64,000 bases of DNA from Hydrogenophaga sp. (GCA_011391495.1 JAABQK010000002.1:248001-312000); one strand, 5' to 3'. Counted from the first letter of the stretch, positions 44,976 to 54,202 are shown. The notes: generated by a model not told the origin, from the letters alone. Numbers and translations are program-made.

Positions 44976-46457
44976 TCAGTCCTTGCGAATGAGGGCTTCG
45001 AGCACATCGGGCTCGAAGTGGGTTTGAACGAAGTCGGCCAGTCCGTCGAACACGCTGTCCAGCGTGGGCGCGCTGGCGCCAAACAGCGCGTGCAGCACGC
45101 GCGGATCTTCGAACAGGCCGTGCAGGTAGACGCCGAGCACGTTGCCCGCAGCGTTCTGCCAGCCCAGGGCGCCAGGCAACACGGCACGCGCCACATCGCC
45201 CTTGGCGGCCATGGCCGGGTGTTGCGCCACGAGCTCCGCGGTTCTGCCCTGGTGGATGTCGTAGCCGGCAGCTTCGGTGCCTGAAAGCGCTTTCCATGGA
45301 CCGGCGAGGTCGCCAAAGCGGATCTGCGTGTGGCGCATGGTCTTGTCCGCCTCGAACGCGGTCACCAGCGGCAAGAGACCCAGGCCCGGCGCGTTGCCAT
45401 CGATGCCCTGCGTATCGATCAGCGCCTCGCCCAGCATCTGCAGCCCGCCACAGATGCCCAGCACCGCCCTGCCTTGCGCGGCGTGCCCGGCCACCGCCTG
45501 GTCAAGCCCCTGCGCGCGCAGCCAGGCCAGATCGGCACTGGTGGCCCTGGAGCCGGGCAGCACGATCCAGTCGGCGCCCGCGCAGTCGGCCGGAGTGCGC
45601 GCCCAGACCAGACGCACACCCGGTACGTTCCTCAGCGGCTGGAATTCGTCCAGGTGGCTGATGCGCGGGATGGCGATGACGGCGATGGTTTTGGTCACAG
45701 CGCCGGACGCTCGCGTCTTGTCGTCCAAAACGCCATCCTCCTCGGGCAGGCCGTGCTGCCACCACATCGGCAGCGTGGCGACCACCGGCACGCCGGTCAG
45801 GTCCAGCAGCATCTGCGGGCCGGGCGCGAGCAAGGACGCGTCGCCCCGGAACCTGTTGAGCACGAAGCCGCGGATCAACGCCTGTTCCTCCGGCGGCAGC
45901 AGGGCCCAAGTACCGCAGAGGTGGGCAAAAGCGCCGCCGCGGTCGATGTCGGTGACGAGCAAGCAGCGCGCCTGCGCGTGGCGGGCGACCCGCATGTTGA
46001 CGACGTCGTTCGCCTGGAGGTTGATCTCGGCCGGCGAACCCGCGCCTTCGATCACCACCACATCGTTCTCGGCGCGCAGCGCGTCCAGCGCCGCGGTGAT
46101 GGCCGACCACACGTCCTCGCTGCGTTCGCGCCACGGCATTCGGCTCAGCGCCTCGCTCACCTGCCCCATCAGCACCACCTGGCTTCGGATGTCGGCCCCG
46201 GGCTTGAGCAGCAGCGGGTTCATGCGTGCATCGGGTTCGGCGCGCGCGGCGAGTGCCTGGACATACTGGCCGCCGCCGATCTCACTGCAGGCGCCATCGG
46301 GAGCGGCCACCAGCCGTGCGTTGTTGCTCATGGTCTGCGCCTTGAACGGCGCGACCTTCAGGCCCAGTCGCGCGTAGTGACGGCACAGCGCGGTGGTCAG
46401 CCAGCTCTTGCTCGCGCCGCTGCTGGTGCCCAGGACCATCACGCAAATGGCGCTCAC
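44976..46457 (-). CDS. cobQ: Cobyric acid synthase CobQ
   Basis: Amidates the corrin side chains of adenosylcobyrinic diamide to give adenosylcobyric acid. The 493-residue chain has an N-terminal dethiobiotin-synthetase-like ATP-grasp start (VLGTSSGASKSWL) and a C-terminal glutamine amidotransferase with the Cys in LGICGGLQM. A GTG start with GAAGG seven bases upstream was chosen. An ATG six codons later (MVLGTSSGAS) has no clear ribosome-binding site. It lies 70 bases after bioB. Confidence 0.95.
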   Translation of the reverse strand: MSAICVMVLGTSSGASKSWLTTALCRHYARLGLKVAPFKAQTMSNNARLVAAPDGACSEIGGGQYVQALAARAEPDARMNPLLLKPGADIRSQVVLMGQVSEALSRMPWRERSEDVWSAITAALDALRAENDVVVIEGAGSPAEINLQANDVVNMRVARHAQARCLLVTDIDRGGAFAHLCGTWALLPPEEQALIRGFVLNRFRGDASLLAPGPQMLLDLTGVPVVATLPMWWQHGLPEEDGVLDDKTRASGAVTKTIAVIAIPRISHLDEFQPLRNVPGVRLVWARTPADCAGADWIVLPGSRATSADLAWLRAQGLDQAVAGHAAQGRAVLGICGGLQMLGEALIDTQGIDGNAPGLGLLPLVTAFEADKTMRHTQIRFGDLAGPWKALSGTEAAGYDIHQGRTAELVAQHPAMAAKGDVARAVLPGALGWQNAAGNVLGVYLHGLFEDPRVLHALFGASAPTLDSVFDGLADFVQTHFEPDVLEALIRKD

Positions 46458-46527
46458 TGGAGCACCTTCGTGCCGTGCACTGCGGTGCGAGCTGGTTTGG
46501 GAACGGCCCGGCGCTGCGCTCATAGCC

Positions 46528-47550
46528 TCAGGCGTGCGCCCGGGTGGTGTGCATGCCCAGCCGGGTCAGCAGATCCTGATCGGCCGCCACATCGGCGTTG
46601 CCGGTGACGAGCAGCTTGTCGCCGTAGAAGATGGAGTTGGCGCCCGCCAGGAAACACAGCACCTGGGTCGAATCGTCCATCTGCCGGCGCCCAGCCGACA
46701 GGCGCACCTTGGCCCTGGGCATGGTGATGCGGGCCACGGCCACGGTGCGCACGAACTCCAGCGGATCCAGGTCCGGCTCGTCGGCCATGGGCGTGCCGGG
46801 CACCTTGACCAGGTGGTTGATCGGCACCGATTCGGGGTACGGGGCGAGGTTGGCCAGCTGCGCTATCAGGCCGGCGCGGCCCTGCCGGGACTCGCCCATG
46901 CCCACGATGCCGCCGCTGCAGACATGGATGCCCGCCTCGCGCACGCGACCGAGCGTGTCCAGCCGGTCCTGGTAGTCGCGCGTGGTGATGATGGAGCCGT
47001 ACAGTTCGGGCGCGGTGTCCAGGTTGTGGTTGTAGTAGTCCAGCCCCGCCTCACGCAGGCGCTGCGCCTGGTCGCCGCTGAGCATGCCCAGCGTGCAGCA
47101 GGCTTCCAGTCCGGCGTCCTTGACGACGCGCACCAGCACGGCCACCTTGTCGAGGTCGCGGTCGTTGGGTGCGCGCCAGGCCGCACCCATGCAGAAGCGC
47201 GAAGCCCCGGCGGACTTGGCGCCGAGCACCACTTCGCGCACTTCGTCGGGCGTCATCATCTTGGTGGCGGGCACGCCAGTCTCATGGTGCACCGACTGCG
47301 GGCAATAGCCGCAGTCCTCCGGGCACCCCCCGGTCTTGATCGACAGCAAGGTCGCGAGCTCCAGGTGACTGGGGTCGTGGTGCTCGCGGTGCACCGTCTG
47401 CGCGCGGTGCATCAGCTCGGGCAGCGGCAGGTCCAGCAGAGCCTGCACCTCGGCCACGGTCCAACGGGCCGTCGGTGTGTCCCGGGCGGAGGCCTCGGCT
47501 TTTCGGTGCCAGTGCACCAGCTGGGGGTGGCTCATCGTGTTGGTCGTCAT
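46528..47550 (-). CDS. bioB: Biotin synthase BioB
   Basis: A radical-SAM enzyme that inserts sulfur into dethiobiotin. The 4Fe-4S cluster is bound by Cys76, Cys80 and Cys83 in [11 protein letters not shown], and the 2Fe-2S ligands lie in the later Cys residues, including FCMGAAW and CCTLGML. Its 340 residues match BioB. It is unexpectedly placed between btuD and cobQ in the B12 operon, with 70-base gaps on both sides. A GGAG site precedes the ATG. No other bio genes are in the window. The two genes either side are cobalamin genes. Confidence 0.96.
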   Translation of the reverse strand: MTTNTMSHPQLVHWHRKAEASARDTPTARWTVAEVQALLDLPLPELMHRAQTVHREHHDPSHLELATLLSIKTGGCPEDCGYCPQSVHHETGVPATKMMTPDEVREVVLGAKSAGASRFCMGAAWRAPNDRDLDKVAVLVRVVKDAGLEACCTLGMLSGDQAQRLREAGLDYYNHNLDTAPELYGSIITTRDYQDRLDTLGRVREAGIHVCSGGIVGMGESRQGRAGLIAQLANLAPYPESVPINHLVKVPGTPMADEPDLDPLEFVRTVAVARITMPRAKVRLSAGRRQMDDSTQVLCFLAGANSIFYGDKLLVTGNADVAADQDLLTRLGMHTTRAHA

Positions 47551-47620
47551 GGTTTTCTCCGTGTTTGTTCAATTCCAGCCCGCCCACGCGAGGCCGGTTG
47601 GCTGCGGCTCCTGGCCGGCT

Positions 47621-48409
47621 TCATCGCGGCAGCACCACCCACTGGTCGTCCAGCGCGCGCACGGCGATGCGGTGGTCGAACACGGCTTCGAGCGCCCGGT
47701 GCGAGACCGGGTCGCTGCAGGCGCCCACGTGGCGGACGCGCCCGGCATCCAGCACCACCAGATCGTCGGCCTGCAGCACCATGCCGATCTCGTGCAGCAC
47801 GCTCACCACCGTTCGGCCACTCGCGACGAGAGCACGCACCAGTTGCAGCCAGTCGGCCTGGTGCGGAGGGTCCAGGTTGGCCAGCGGTTCGTCCATCAGC
47901 ATCACGCTGGCTTCCACTGCGAGCGCACGCGCCAGCAGCACGCGCTGGCGCTCACCACCCGAGAGCGCGCCCACCGGGCGCTCGCGCCAGGCCCAGGCCT
48001 GCGTCTGGCGCAGCGCGCGTTCGGCGGCAGCGTGGTCGGCAGCTGCGGGTGGAGCGAGCCAGGCCATGTGCGGCAGGCGGCCGAGGAGCGCCAGGTCGTA
48101 CACGGTGAGATCGTCGGCCGCGGAGTCGGCCGTGGCCTGGCCCAGCCAGGCGAGCGAGCGTGCGCGTTCGCGGGCCGACAGTTCGGCGAGGTTCCGCCCG
48201 TGCAGGCGCACGCTGCCGCGGTGTGGCAGCAGACCTGCCAGGACCTTGAGCAGCGTGGACTTGCCCGCGCCGTTGGGGCCGACGATGCAGGTCCAGCGGC
48301 CGGTGGCGAGCGACAGGTCCAGCCCGCTGAACACGGTGTGGCGCAGGTCGCCCTGCCCCAGGTCGGCACCCAGGTCGCGCGCTTGCAGTGCGGGCGCAGC
48401 GGTGTTCAT
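47621..48409 (-). CDS. btuD: Vitamin B12 ABC transporter ATPase BtuD
   Basis: The ATP-binding subunit of the BtuCDF importer. Walker A is IVGPNGAGKSTLL, the ABC signature GALSGGERQRVLLARAL, Walker B SVMLMDEPLANLD, and the switch His is in LHEIG. It has 262 residues with the start at MNTAAPALQA, whose ATG overlaps the btuC stop (ATGA), which fits translational coupling. Iron-chelate ABC ATPases are close relatives; context with riboswitch and cob genes favours B12. Confidence 0.93.
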   Translation of the reverse strand: MNTAAPALQARDLGADLGQGDLRHTVFSGLDLSLATGRWTCIVGPNGAGKSTLLKVLAGLLPHRGSVRLHGRNLAELSARERARSLAWLGQATADSAADDLTVYDLALLGRLPHMAWLAPPAAADHAAAERALRQTQAWAWRERPVGALSGGERQRVLLARALAVEASVMLMDEPLANLDPPHQADWLQLVRALVASGRTVVSVLHEIGMVLQADDLVVLDAGRVRHVGACSDPVSHRALEAVFDHRIAVRALDDQWVVLPR

Positions 48410-49452
48410 CGCCGGCCCCGCCCCATCAGCCACAGCAGATAACCGCCACCGAGCACCGCGGTGAGCACACCCACCGGCAATTCCTGCGGCGCCAGCAGGC
48501 CGCGCGACAGCGTATCGGCCAGCATCAGCAGCGCGCCGCCCATCAGGCTGGACAACACCACCAGCGGCGCGTGCGTGGTCTTGACCACGGCCCGCACCAG
48601 GTGCGGCGCGGCCAGGCCCACAAAGGCAATCAGCCCCGTCTGCGCCACGGCGCTGCCGGTGGCGAGCGCGAGCACCCCCACCAGCGCCAGGCGCAGCGGC
48701 GCCAGCGGCAGGCCCAGGCTCATCGCCGTGGCCTCACCCAGCACCAGGCCGTCCAGCACGCGTGCCAACGCCCAGGCCAGCGTCACGCACAGCAGCCATA
48801 CCCCCGCCATGAGCGCGCAGGCGCTCCAGCCCACGAAGGCGGTGGAGCCGAGCATGAACACCTGCATCGCCTGCAGAGTGTCCGGAAACGAAAGGGTGAC
48901 CAGCGACGCCAGGGCACCCAGCACCACCCCCACCACCACGCCCGCGAGCAGCAGCCGCAGCGTGTGCTGCACGCCGCGCGCCAGCGCCAGCGTGAGCAGC
49001 ACGGCCGCCACGGCACCCATGAAGGCCGCGCCCGTGAGGCCCAGGCGCACCGCCCAGCCCGCGGCAAACGGCGAGATGCCCAGTGACACCAGCGCCACCA
49101 CCACGCCGAGCGAAGCACCAGAGGCGCTGCCCAGCAGGAAGGGATCGGCCAGCGGATTGCGGAACAGTCCCTGCGCCACCGCACCGGCCAGGCCGAGCAG
49201 CGCACCGGCGGCGAAAGCGCCCAGGGTGCGCGGTGCACGGATGTCGCGCACGATCTGCGCAGCCACCGGGTCGGCCAGCATCTGCCACACCGCTTCCAGA
49301 CCGGTGCTGCCCACGCCCAGGCCGAGCACGCCCAGCACCAGCGACAGCGCCAGCAGGCCAGCGCCCAGCCACCACGCTCGCCGTTGCGGGCGTGGTGCTC
49401 CGGTGGGGGTGTGCTCGAGCAGGTTCATGACAGGTGCGGCGGGAACCCTCAT
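48406..49452 (-). CDS. btuC: Vitamin B12 ABC transporter permease BtuC
   Basis: A polytopic membrane permease of the FecCD/BtuC family, 348 residues with about ten hydrophobic helices. Conserved segments include RAPRTLGAFAAGALLGLAG, NPLADPFLLGSASGA and FVGLAAPHLVR, the coupling region for BtuD. Overlapping stops and starts (ATGA) tie it to btuF upstream and btuD downstream. An alternative start (MNLLEHTPTG) lies eight codons later; I chose the earlier one because of the ATGA overlap. Confidence 0.92.
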   Translation of the reverse strand: MRVPAAPVMNLLEHTPTGAPRPQRRAWWLGAGLLALSLVLGVLGLGVGSTGLEAVWQMLADPVAAQIVRDIRAPRTLGAFAAGALLGLAGAVAQGLFRNPLADPFLLGSASGASLGVVVALVSLGISPFAAGWAVRLGLTGAAFMGAVAAVLLTLALARGVQHTLRLLLAGVVVGVVLGALASLVTLSFPDTLQAMQVFMLGSTAFVGWSACALMAGVWLLCVTLAWALARVLDGLVLGEATAMSLGLPLAPLRLALVGVLALATGSAVAQTGLIAFVGLAAPHLVRAVVKTTHAPLVVLSSLMGGALLMLADTLSRGLLAPQELPVGVLTAVLGGGYLLWLMGRGRR

Positions 49453-50330
49453 GGTGCCTTGTTGCGCAGGCAGTCGGCCATCAGGCGGGCGGCGTCGGCC
49501 ATGCGAGGGCCGGGGCGCACCAGCACGTCGGACTCGGCGGCACTGAACACACACAGGCGGTTTTCGCGCAGCGCGCGGATGCCCGCCCAGCCTGGGCGCT
49601 GCGACATGCCACCGAAGTTCTGGTCGCCGACCATGATCAGGTCGGGGTTGGATCGCACCACGAATTCGGGGTTGAGCCGGGGGAACGGACCCATCGACGC
49701 GGGCAGGATGTTGCGCGCGCCGAGTCGCGCCAGCGTCTCGCCGATGAACGAGGCCTCGCCCGCGCCGTAGGGCGCGCTGTTGACCTCGAAGTACACGCGG
49801 GTGTTCTTCACCCGCACCGGCAGAGATTGCGCCGCAGCCGACACCGCGGCATCGATCTGCCGCCAGACGCCTTGCGTCTGCGCCTCGTCCACCCCCAGCA
49901 GCTGCCCCACCTGGCGCAGCACGCGCTGCACGTCGTCCGAGTTCTTGGGTTCCAGCACCACCACCTTGAGGCCCAGCGCCAGCAGCTGGTCCACCGCGCG
50001 CGACGAATGGGCAATCAGCACAGCGTCGGGTCGCAGCGCCAGCACGGCTTCCACGTTCGGGTCGATGCCGCCACCGAGCTGTGGCAGGGAGCGCACCGAG
50101 GCCGGCCAGTTGGAATACCGGTCGACCCCCACCAGGCGCGCGCAGGCACCCAGCTCGCACACGGTCTCGGTCAGCGAGGGCAGCAGCGACACGATGCGCT
50201 GCGGCGGCGAGACCCAGCGGGTGGTGACTCCACGCTCGTCGGTGACCTCGGTGCCGGCCGCCTGCGCGGCCAGGGTCATCACAAGGCCGAGCAGGCCCAT
50301 GCACAGGCGGCGCCCGATCCGGACTCTCAT
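49449..50330 (-). CDS. btuF: Periplasmic vitamin B12-binding protein BtuF
   Basis: A cobalamin-binding protein delivering B12 to BtuCD. The signal peptide (MRVRIGRRLCMGLLGLVMTLAAQAAG) is followed by the helical-backbone metal-receptor fold, with RIVSLLPSLTETVCELGA near the start. The start is the ATG after AGGAAG, overlapping the cobU stop by four bases (ATGA). 293 residues is slightly longer than E. coli BtuF (266). Confidence 0.92.
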   Translation of the reverse strand: MRVRIGRRLCMGLLGLVMTLAAQAAGTEVTDERGVTTRWVSPPQRIVSLLPSLTETVCELGACARLVGVDRYSNWPASVRSLPQLGGGIDPNVEAVLALRPDAVLIAHSSRAVDQLLALGLKVVVLEPKNSDDVQRVLRQVGQLLGVDEAQTQGVWRQIDAAVSAAAQSLPVRVKNTRVYFEVNSAPYGAGEASFIGETLARLGARNILPASMGPFPRLNPEFVVRSNPDLIMVGDQNFGGMSQRPGWAGIRALRENRLCVFSAAESDVLVRPGPRMADAARLMADCLRNKAP

Positions 50331-50899
50331 GTTGCTTCCTTCATCACCAGCGGCAATCCGGCCGCCATGAACGTGACGCGGCGGCACGCCGCCGCCACGT
50401 CCTGGTTGAGGCGGCCCAGCGCGTCCACATAGGCCCGCACCTCGCGCCCCAGCGGGATCACGCCCAGGCCGATCTCGTTGCCCACCAGCACCACCGGGCC
50501 TGGCGCCTTGACCAAGGCGGCCAGCAGGTCTTCCTGCGCCCGCTTCGCCGTGCCCTGCTCGGGGGTGGCGCCATCCAGCGGCATGAGCCAGTTCGTGAGC
50601 CAGAGCGTCAGGCAGTCGATGACCACCAGCGTCTGCGGCGCCGTGTGCCGCCGCAGGGCAGCCCCCAATGCCAGCGGTTCCTCGACCGTGAGCAGGCCAG
50701 GGACGCGTTGTGCGCGGTCCCGCTGGTGGCGGGCGATGCGTTGGTGCATTTCGTCGTCGCCAGCCAGTGCGGTGGCGATCAGCACCGCGCGGTGGTCCGG
50801 CGCGGCGGCGAGCCAGTCCCGCGCCAGCTGTTCGGCGCGGCGCGACTTGCCACTGCGCTGGCCGCCGAGGATGAACTCGCTTCGCACCCGTTCACCCAT
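50327..50899 (-). CDS. cobU: Bifunctional adenosylcobinamide kinase / guanylyltransferase CobU
   Basis: Phosphorylates adenosylcobinamide and adds GMP to make adenosylcobinamide-GDP, the substrate for CobS. The P-loop GGQRSGKS lies at residues 12-19, and the His that carries GMP is probably in RIARHQRDRAQRV. The 190-residue chain ends in LGRLNQDVA. It is in the B12 operon between the B12-binding gene (overlapping by eight bases) and btuF. Confidence 0.95.
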   Translation of the reverse strand: MGERVRSEFILGGQRSGKSRRAEQLARDWLAAAPDHRAVLIATALAGDDEMHQRIARHQRDRAQRVPGLLTVEEPLALGAALRRHTAPQTLVVIDCLTLWLTNWLMPLDGATPEQGTAKRAQEDLLAALVKAPGPVVLVGNEIGLGVIPLGREVRAYVDALGRLNQDVAAACRRVTFMAAGLPLVMKEAT

Positions 50900-51704
50900 G
50901 CCGGGCCATCCAGTCCGTGACGATGCGGTGCAGCTGCTCCACGCCGTCGGTCAGTGCCGCCGGGCCGGGCTGCAGGATGTCGGCCGACTTGATCTCGAAC
51001 AGCTGCCCGTTCCTCACGGCCGGCACATCCTGCCAGCCTGGTCGCGCCGCCACCTTCTCGGCCCTGAAATGTTTGCCGCACCAGGAGCCGATGATGATGT
51101 CGGGCTGCCGCGCCACGATGGACGCACCGTCGGCGATGATGCGCTGCCGGCCCATGGGCTCGCGGGCCAGTTCGGGAAAACAGTCGTCACCGCCCGCGAT
51201 GCCGATCAGCTCCGACACCCAGCGGATGGCGCTGATGTGCGGTTCGTCCCATTCTTCAAAAAAAACGCGCGGACGGCGTTTTCCGGTGGCCTGCAGGGCA
51301 CGAGCCGCTGTGTCGATCTGCGCCAGCCGTTCGCGCATCTGGCTCATCTGCGCCAGACCTTCGTCCGCACAGCCCACCATCGCCGCCACCTGGTACAGCA
51401 TGGAAAAAATCTCGTCCACGCTGCGCTGGTTGAACACCGTGACCGGCACGCCAGCGCGGATCAGCGCAGCGGCGATGTCGGCCTGCAAGTCGGAAAAACC
51501 GAACACGCAGTCGGGCCGCAACGCGAGGATCTTCTCGATCTTCGCGCTGAGAAAGGCACTGACCTTCGGCTTCTCCTCCCGCGCCCGGCGCGGGCGCACC
51601 GTGTAGCCCGAGATGCCGACGATGCGCGCCTCCTGCCCCAGCCGGTAGAGCCATTCGGTGGTCTCCTCGGTGAGGCAGACGATGCGTTGCGGACCGGGCA
51701 GCAT
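50892..51704 (-). CDS. Cobalamin-binding protein without signal peptide
   Basis: A 270-residue helical-backbone metal receptor (BtuF-like fold), with RIVCLTEETTEWLYRLG near the start, and IEKILALRPDCVFGFSDLQAD in the middle. No signal peptide is seen: the N terminus is short, with no hydrophobic run, so it is probably cytosolic. The upstream region back to the btuB stop has no better in-frame start. It is the gene just downstream of btuB and overlaps cobU by eight bases. It is a second B12-binding-like protein beside BtuF; cytosolic storage or delivery is possible, but not shown. Confidence 0.82.
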   Translation of the reverse strand: MLPGPQRIVCLTEETTEWLYRLGQEARIVGISGYTVRPRRAREEKPKVSAFLSAKIEKILALRPDCVFGFSDLQADIAAALIRAGVPVTVFNQRSVDEIFSMLYQVAAMVGCADEGLAQMSQMRERLAQIDTAARALQATGKRRPRVFFEEWDEPHISAIRWVSELIGIAGGDDCFPELAREPMGRQRIIADGASIVARQPDIIIGSWCGKHFRAEKVAARPGWQDVPAVRNGQLFEIKSADILQPGPAALTDGVEQLHRIVTDWMARHG

Positions 51705-51718
51705 GGCGGTGGAGATCC

Positions 51719-53590
51719 TCAGAACCTGGGGCGCCAGGTCAGGCCGACGTAGAGGCTGCGCGGCTGCTGGTTGAAGCCGTAAACCGTCTGGTAGTCGGCG
51801 TCCGACACGTTGTCGATGCGTGCGCGCAGTTCCAGGCCCGGTTGCAGCTGGTAGGACATTGCGAGGTCCAGCACCGTGAAGCCCGCCAGGGAAGTGTCCA
51901 CTGCGCTCCAGGTGAGCGGATCGCTGTAGCGGTCGCTGCGGGAACCGCTGTGACGCAGGTCGGCGTCCACCGCCACACCGGACCAGGTCTTTGACACACC
52001 GACCGACCACAGGGTCCTGGCCCGCCGCACCAGTGACTCGCCCGTCACCTCGTTGACAGGGTCCTGCAGCGTCAGGCTGGCTCGCAGGCCTGTGGTCCCC
52101 AGCGTCCCCTTGTAAGAGAGTTCGACGCCCTTGTTGCGGGTGCGCCCGATGTTGGCAAAGGCAAACGTGGTCGCATCGTAGTCCAGCTGGTCCTTCACTC
52201 GGGTAGTGAACCAGGTGGCACGCAGCAGGTGGCTGCCCTGCTCGTACTGTGCGCCCACCTCATGGCTGCTGGCCTGTTCGGGGCGGAGCGCCGGATTGCC
52301 GTAGTCGGGCGCATACAGATAGCCCAGCGGCGGCGCGTTGAAGGCTGTAGAAGTGCTGGCGATCAGCTTGACCTGTTCGGACAGGGGCATGCTGTAGCCA
52401 AGATAGCCCGTGGTTTCGGTCAGGTCACCCACTTTGTCGTGGCGGGCATTGACCTGCACCGTGCCCGCGCCGATGGGGCCCTCGACGCCGCCAAAGACCG
52501 CTGTGGTCTGGCGCTTCACGTCGTAAGCCGAGTAGACCGTGGAGCCCGTCTCGACACGCTGCCACTGCCGCTCCAGGCCCGCCGTGGCCTGCCATTCAGC
52601 GCCGAGTGCCAGGGTGTTGACCCATCCCAGCACGGTGGCACTGGTGCGAAAACTGTCTATCGATCCAAAGAGCCCGTCGTCGCGGTTGAGACTGCGATCG
52701 GACTGTTCGCTCAGCGTCACCTGGCTGCGCCAGTCACCCCAGGTGTTGTCGGCAAACAGGGAAACCTGGCTCAGGCGTGTGGTCGAGCTCTGCAGGTCGG
52801 CGGGGGCACCGTATGCGTTGTCGTAATCGGTGTCACCCGTCGAACGGCTCATCCGAAAGCCTACCTGGTGCCGGGGAGCGAGCTGCTGGGCCAGCGAAAG
52901 GTTGAACGAGGTGTTGGCGTAGCCGTCGGCATCCGGATTGGCGGTGGGAAACTGCGCGGGGTTGACCGATGAGAACCCGTCGGTGAGGTAACGGGACGCA
53001 CCGGCCGAGATCGACGTATCGCCCAGCTGGGTGGAGACCTGCGCCGACAGCTTGCGCGTGGAGCGGGGCCCCAGCTCGACGCCGACGCTGGCCGAAGGAA
53101 CCCTGCTGCCGGTACGGGTGAAGACCTGGATCACGCCACCGATGGCGCCCGACCCGTAGATGGCCGACACGTTGCCGCGCACGATCTCGACCCGATCGAT
53201 GTTCTCGAGCATCAGGTGCTCCAGGCTCACCGCTCCCGAAGCGTCCTGCTTGTTCTGGGGCACCCCGTCGATCAGCACCAGGGTCTGCAGCGAGGGAGCA
53301 CCGCGCATGAACACGCTGGAGACCGTGCCGACGCCTCCGTTCTGCGTGCGCTGCAGCCCCGCCTCCCGCTGCAGCAGTGTGACCAGATCATGGGCCTGGG
53401 AACGTTCAATGTCCTCACGCTTGATCACCGTCGTGTGGTGCATCGCTGCGCTGAGTTGCTGCGGATTGCGGGTTGCGGTCACCACGGTTTCCGGCAGCAC
53501 GGTGTCGGCGGTGGTCTGGGCGTGAGAAAGGAGGGCCGTGAGGGCCAGGGACAGCGCGCCGAGCGGTGCGCGCAGGTAGCGGGTTTTCAT
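51719..53590 (-). CDS. btuB: TonB-dependent vitamin B12 outer-membrane receptor BtuB
   Basis: A 623-residue outer-membrane receptor for cobalamin. After a signal peptide ending LLSHAQT, the TonB box ETVVTATRNP is followed by the plug domain (TLVLIDGVPQNK, IEIVRG-like VEIVRGNVSAIYGSGAIGG) and the 22-strand barrel, with a terminal aromatic-Arg end (LTWRPRF). Placement behind a cobalamin riboswitch supports B12 as ligand. The ATG chosen gives MKTRYLRAPL; an open frame upstream runs through the riboswitch and is not translated. Confidence 0.94.
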   Translation of the reverse strand: MKTRYLRAPLGALSLALTALLSHAQTTADTVLPETVVTATRNPQQLSAAMHHTTVIKREDIERSQAHDLVTLLQREAGLQRTQNGGVGTVSSVFMRGAPSLQTLVLIDGVPQNKQDASGAVSLEHLMLENIDRVEIVRGNVSAIYGSGAIGGVIQVFTRTGSRVPSASVGVELGPRSTRKLSAQVSTQLGDTSISAGASRYLTDGFSSVNPAQFPTANPDADGYANTSFNLSLAQQLAPRHQVGFRMSRSTGDTDYDNAYGAPADLQSSTTRLSQVSLFADNTWGDWRSQVTLSEQSDRSLNRDDGLFGSIDSFRTSATVLGWVNTLALGAEWQATAGLERQWQRVETGSTVYSAYDVKRQTTAVFGGVEGPIGAGTVQVNARHDKVGDLTETTGYLGYSMPLSEQVKLIASTSTAFNAPPLGYLYAPDYGNPALRPEQASSHEVGAQYEQGSHLLRATWFTTRVKDQLDYDATTFAFANIGRTRNKGVELSYKGTLGTTGLRASLTLQDPVNEVTGESLVRRARTLWSVGVSKTWSGVAVDADLRHSGSRSDRYSDPLTWSAVDTSLAGFTVLDLAMSYQLQPGLELRARIDNVSDADYQTVYGFNQQPRSLYVGLTWRPRF

Positions 53591-53645
53591 GAGAAAGAAG
53601 CAGACGGGATGATGTGCTCTCACCGCCTTCCCCGACGGTGCCTGA

Positions 53646-53660
53646 GCGTCACGGTGACGC
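53646..53660 (-). promoter_or_regulatory. Hairpin between riboswitch and btuB start
   Basis: Perfect 7-bp palindromic stem GCGTCAC-C-GTGACGC on the transcript, 56 bases upstream of the btuB ATG. It follows the riboswitch aptamer and is a candidate part of the expression platform. There is no T-run, which suggests translational rather than transcriptional control. Confidence 0.5.
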
Positions 53661-53689
53661 GCCTGTTGCAGACGCACCACCACCTCGTT

Positions 53690-53893
53690 GGCCGGTATCC
53701 GGGCTGGCAGATCGACCTTCATCACCTTCCCAGACTGCGGGTGCCGTCCAGTGGTTGTGAGATGAAAGCGGAGTGGCCTGAAGACCTCAGGCATCTCGTC
53801 TGCTTACCGTTGCGGGGGCAGCGCAGGTTAGGTCCGTTCGTGTGAACTTTCCCTCCTGCTTCCCGTTGAACTGCGGCATGTGAACCACACCGC
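53690..53893 (-). promoter_or_regulatory. Cobalamin (B12) riboswitch
   Basis: The minus strand carries the conserved blocks of the adenosylcobalamin riboswitch in order: AACGGGAAGC, GCTGCCCCCGCAACGGTAAGC (53802-53822), the B12 box CCACTGG (53748-53754), TGGGAAGG (53725-53732) and the closing CCAGCCCGGATACCGGCC. It lies between the zapB start and btuB and would control the whole operon below. Exact ends are approximate. Confidence 0.93.
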
Positions 53894-53968
53894 GAGCACC
53901 AACAGCGGGCATTCTAATCCCGGGGCGCTTGCGGCAACCCTACAATGCCAGCACTACAAGTCGTAACC

Positions 53969-54202
53969 ATGGCCGACCCCAAGCAACTTGACCAGATCAC
54001 CGAGCGTGTGGAGCGACTGCTGCTGCGCCACGAGGAACTGCAGCGCACCAACGCCCTGTTGCAGGAACAGGTGCAGGCACTGCGGACCGAGCGCGACTCG
54101 CTGAAGTCCAGACTGCATGCCGCCCGCGCCCGCATCGACGCCCTGCTGGACCGCCTCCCCACCGCCGTCCCTGGCGACGCACTCCGCAAGGATTCCGAAT
54201 GA
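53969..54202 (+). CDS. ZapB-like coiled-coil cell-division protein (TIGR02449 family)
   Basis: A 77-residue, almost wholly coiled-coil protein, with heptads in RVERLLLRHEELQRTNALL and LRTERDSLKSRLHAARARI. The small family TIGR02449 is found just upstream of zapA in betaproteobacteria and is likened to ZapB, which stabilises the Z-ring. The start is the ATG giving MADPKQLDQI. Its stop overlaps the zapA ATG by four bases (ATGA). Specific division role is inferred. Confidence 0.85.
   Translation: MADPKQLDQITERVERLLLRHEELQRTNALLQEQVQALRTERDSLKSRLHAARARIDALLDRLPTAVPGDALRKDSE

Noticed and set aside
53591-53794. N-terminal extension of BtuB reading through the riboswitch
   Set aside because: The same bases fold into a conserved cobalamin riboswitch and the true signal peptide begins later.
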